From Gammaproteobacteria bacterium (GTDB taxonomy: Bacteria; Pseudomonadota; Gammaproteobacteria; Pseudomonadales; Azotimanducaceae), in assembly GCA_009839405.1 (NCBI GenBank), contig VXPR01000444.1:1-6254 (forward strand): DNA of 6,254 nucleotides. The letters run 5' to 3'. This document shows positions 4,990 through 6,254 of this stretch, piece after piece; the first letter of the stretch is position 1; every line of letters starts with the position of its first letter. Both the position numbers and the translations under genes were made by a program. The notes under the pieces were generated by a model. The model had not been told where the DNA came from. It made no database searches and worked only from the letters and a program-made list of their open reading frames with translations.

Positions 4990-6254
4990 TTACCACGTGT
5001 CCACGTAAGGACGCTTCTTCTTCGTGCGGGGCGGGGTTGGCGGGAGGCTCTTCATGCCTCGAGCGATGAAGGCGCGGGTGTCGGCCGGGTCGATCACGTA
5101 TCTGGCGCCGGAGTTCACGGCTCTTGCCGACTCATAGCCTTGCGCCACGCGTCGTTCGTAGGCGTCCTTGCGTTCTTCCGGGTCTTCGATGGCGGCCAGT
5201 TCGCGGCGGGCGGAGAGCTTGACGGCACCGTCGATGTTCATGCCGGCGAACTCTGCCGTGGGCCATGCCACCGTCAGGAACGGCACCGAGGAGGCGCCGC
5301 CGATCATGGCCTGCACGCCGAGCCCATAGGCCTTGCGCACCATGATGCCGAACATGGGTGCCGTGCAGTTGGCGCCAATGTTGAACAGGCGCACGGCGTG
5401 GCGGACGAGGGCCGTACGCTCGTGGTCTGGGCCCACCATGATCCCCGGACAGTCCATGAATACCACCACCGGGATGTCGAAGGCGTCGCAGAGCTGGAAG
5501 AAACGGGCGCCGTTGTCTGCCCCTGGACTGTCCACCGCGCCGGCGAGATGCGCCGGATTGTTGGCCACGACGCCCATCGGCTGGCCTTCCACGCGGATGA
5601 AGGAGGTAATGACGCCGATGCCGAAGTCTTTGCGGATTTCCAGCACCGAGCCTTCGTCGGCCAGGGTTTCGACGATGTCGCGCATGTCGTAGGCGCGCAC
5701 GCGGTCTTCGGGAATGATGTGCCGCATCCGGCGCTGGTCCGGCGCCTCCCAATCCGACACCGGCCCCTGGAAGTACGAGAGATACTGCTTGACGGTGGCC
5801 ACGGCGGCCGCGTCGTCCTTGACCACGATGTCGACGCTCCCATTCGGCGCCTGGAAGGCCATGCCGCCGAGTTCCGCCGCGCTGTGGGCGCCCAATCCGC
5901 TCGACTCGACGACGGCCGGGCCGTTCATGCCGATGGTGGAGTCCTCCGTGGCGATGATGACGTCGCAGCAGGCGAGGAGGGCGGCATTGCCGGCGAAGCA
6001 GTCGCCGGTGTTGACGCCGACCAGCGGCACCAGCCCCGACAGCCTTGCGAAATCGGTGAAGACGCTGGCGTCCATGCCGACGCCGCCGACGTTGCCATGC
6101 GGGCCACCCTCCCCTTCGGAGAAGAGCACCACGGGGACGCGCCAGTCACTGGCCATCTCGTGGATCTGCTCCTGACGATAGTGGCCGTGCGTGTAGGCGG
6201 CGGTTGGGTAGTTGCTGTGTACCACCGCGACGCGGCTGCGTTCCTCTCCTACGA
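4990..6254 (-). CDS. Acyl-CoA carboxylase, carboxyltransferase (CT) domain, 5'-truncated by window edge
   Basis: The biotin-dependent carboxyltransferase fold (Carboxyl_trans family) transfers carboxyl from carboxybiotin to an acyl-CoA in the cytoplasm. The frame stays open to the right edge, giving 420 visible residues; the GTG at 6225 encodes an internal valine, not the start. Numbering from the edge, the N-subdomain covers about 8-165 and holds the oxyanion-type loop GDCFAGNAA (83-91) and IGMNGPAVVES (107-117). The C-subdomain covers about 215-350, with VVANNPAHLAGAVD (228-241), CDAFDIPVVVFMDCPG (255-270), RKAYG (306-310) and AWPTAEFAGM (329-338). The tail is basic and ends in RPYVDTW, then TAA. 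A stand-alone beta subunit is about 510-540 aa, so at least about 100 residues are missing. The HSNYPTAAYTHGHYRQEQ segment (12-29) reminds me of the CT part of single-chain carboxylases of about 1000 aa (LCC-like), which would put biotin carboxylase and biotin-carrier domains off-window. The position known to set acyl preference in PccB-type enzymes is Gln314 here. The acyl substrate is unknown. Confidence 0.94.
   Translation of the reverse strand, partial: VGEERSRVAVVHSNYPTAAYTHGHYRQEQIHEMASDWRVPVVLFSEGEGGPHGNVGGVGMDASVFTDFARLSGLVPLVGVNTGDCFAGNAALLACCDVIIATEDSTIGMNGPAVVESSGLGAHSAAELGGMAFQAPNGSVDIVVKDDAAAVATVKQYLSYFQGPVSDWEAPDQRRMRHIIPEDRVRAYDMRDIVETLADEGSVLEIRKDFGIGVITSFIRVEGQPMGVVANNPAHLAGAVDSPGADNGARFFQLCDAFDIPVVVFMDCPGIMVGPDHERTALVRHAVRLFNIGANCTAPMFGIMVRKAYGLGVQAMIGGASSVPFLTVAWPTAEFAGMNIDGAVKLSARRELAAIEDPEERKDAYERRVAQGYESARAVNSGARYVIDPADTRAFIARGMKSLPPTPPRTKKKRPYVDTW

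Noticed and set aside
6223..6225. GTG at 6225 as the start of the carboxyltransferase
   Set aside because: The frame continues upstream to the window edge, and the residues before it fit the continuing first strand of the fold. No complete CT domain could start here.

Overview
The window is GC-rich (by eye about two thirds G+C) bacterial DNA. All four protein genes lie on the minus strand, so transcription runs from the right edge to the left. The gene families, high GC and tight packing fit a catabolically versatile Pseudomonadota, perhaps an alphaproteobacterium. No gene here is a taxonomic marker, so this placement is weak.

Layout in transcription order: (1) The 3' part of an acyl-CoA carboxylase carboxyltransferase gene (6254 to 4990) is cut by the right edge. 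It is probably the C-terminal domain of a long single-chain biotin carboxylase, though a stand-alone beta subunit is possible. (2) A 126-bp gap (4864-4989) holds an imperfect 17-bp tandem repeat and a good Shine-Dalgarno for the next gene. (3) Three CaiB/BaiF (family III) CoA-transferase genes follow, tightly packed: a short divergent one (4863-3742), a canonical one (3737-2514, 4-nt spacer) and a double-length tandem fusion (2517-130, 4-nt GTGA overlap). (4) A 129-bp non-coding left end carries a palindromic REP/BIME-like element downstream of the last stop codon. The tail of a probable second, inverted copy sits at the left edge.

The three transferase genes contain four CoA-transferase domains of two kinds. 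Two are canonical: the 407-aa protein and the C-terminal half of the fusion. Two are degenerate: the 373-aa protein and the N-terminal half of the fusion. The degenerate ones share the same shortened segment after the first beta-alpha unit, and each has lost part of the active-site signature. The gene order degenerate-then-canonical equals the domain order inside the fusion. The fusion therefore looks like a linked version of the two-gene pair, with one working and one supporting subunit in each pseudo-heterodimer.

The likely theme is activation of one or more organic acids as CoA thioesters, linked with carboxylation of an acyl-CoA. The substrate cannot be read from the sequence. The most interesting points are the paired/fused transferase arrangement, the tandem repeat before the transferase genes, and the inverted palindromic elements at the left end.
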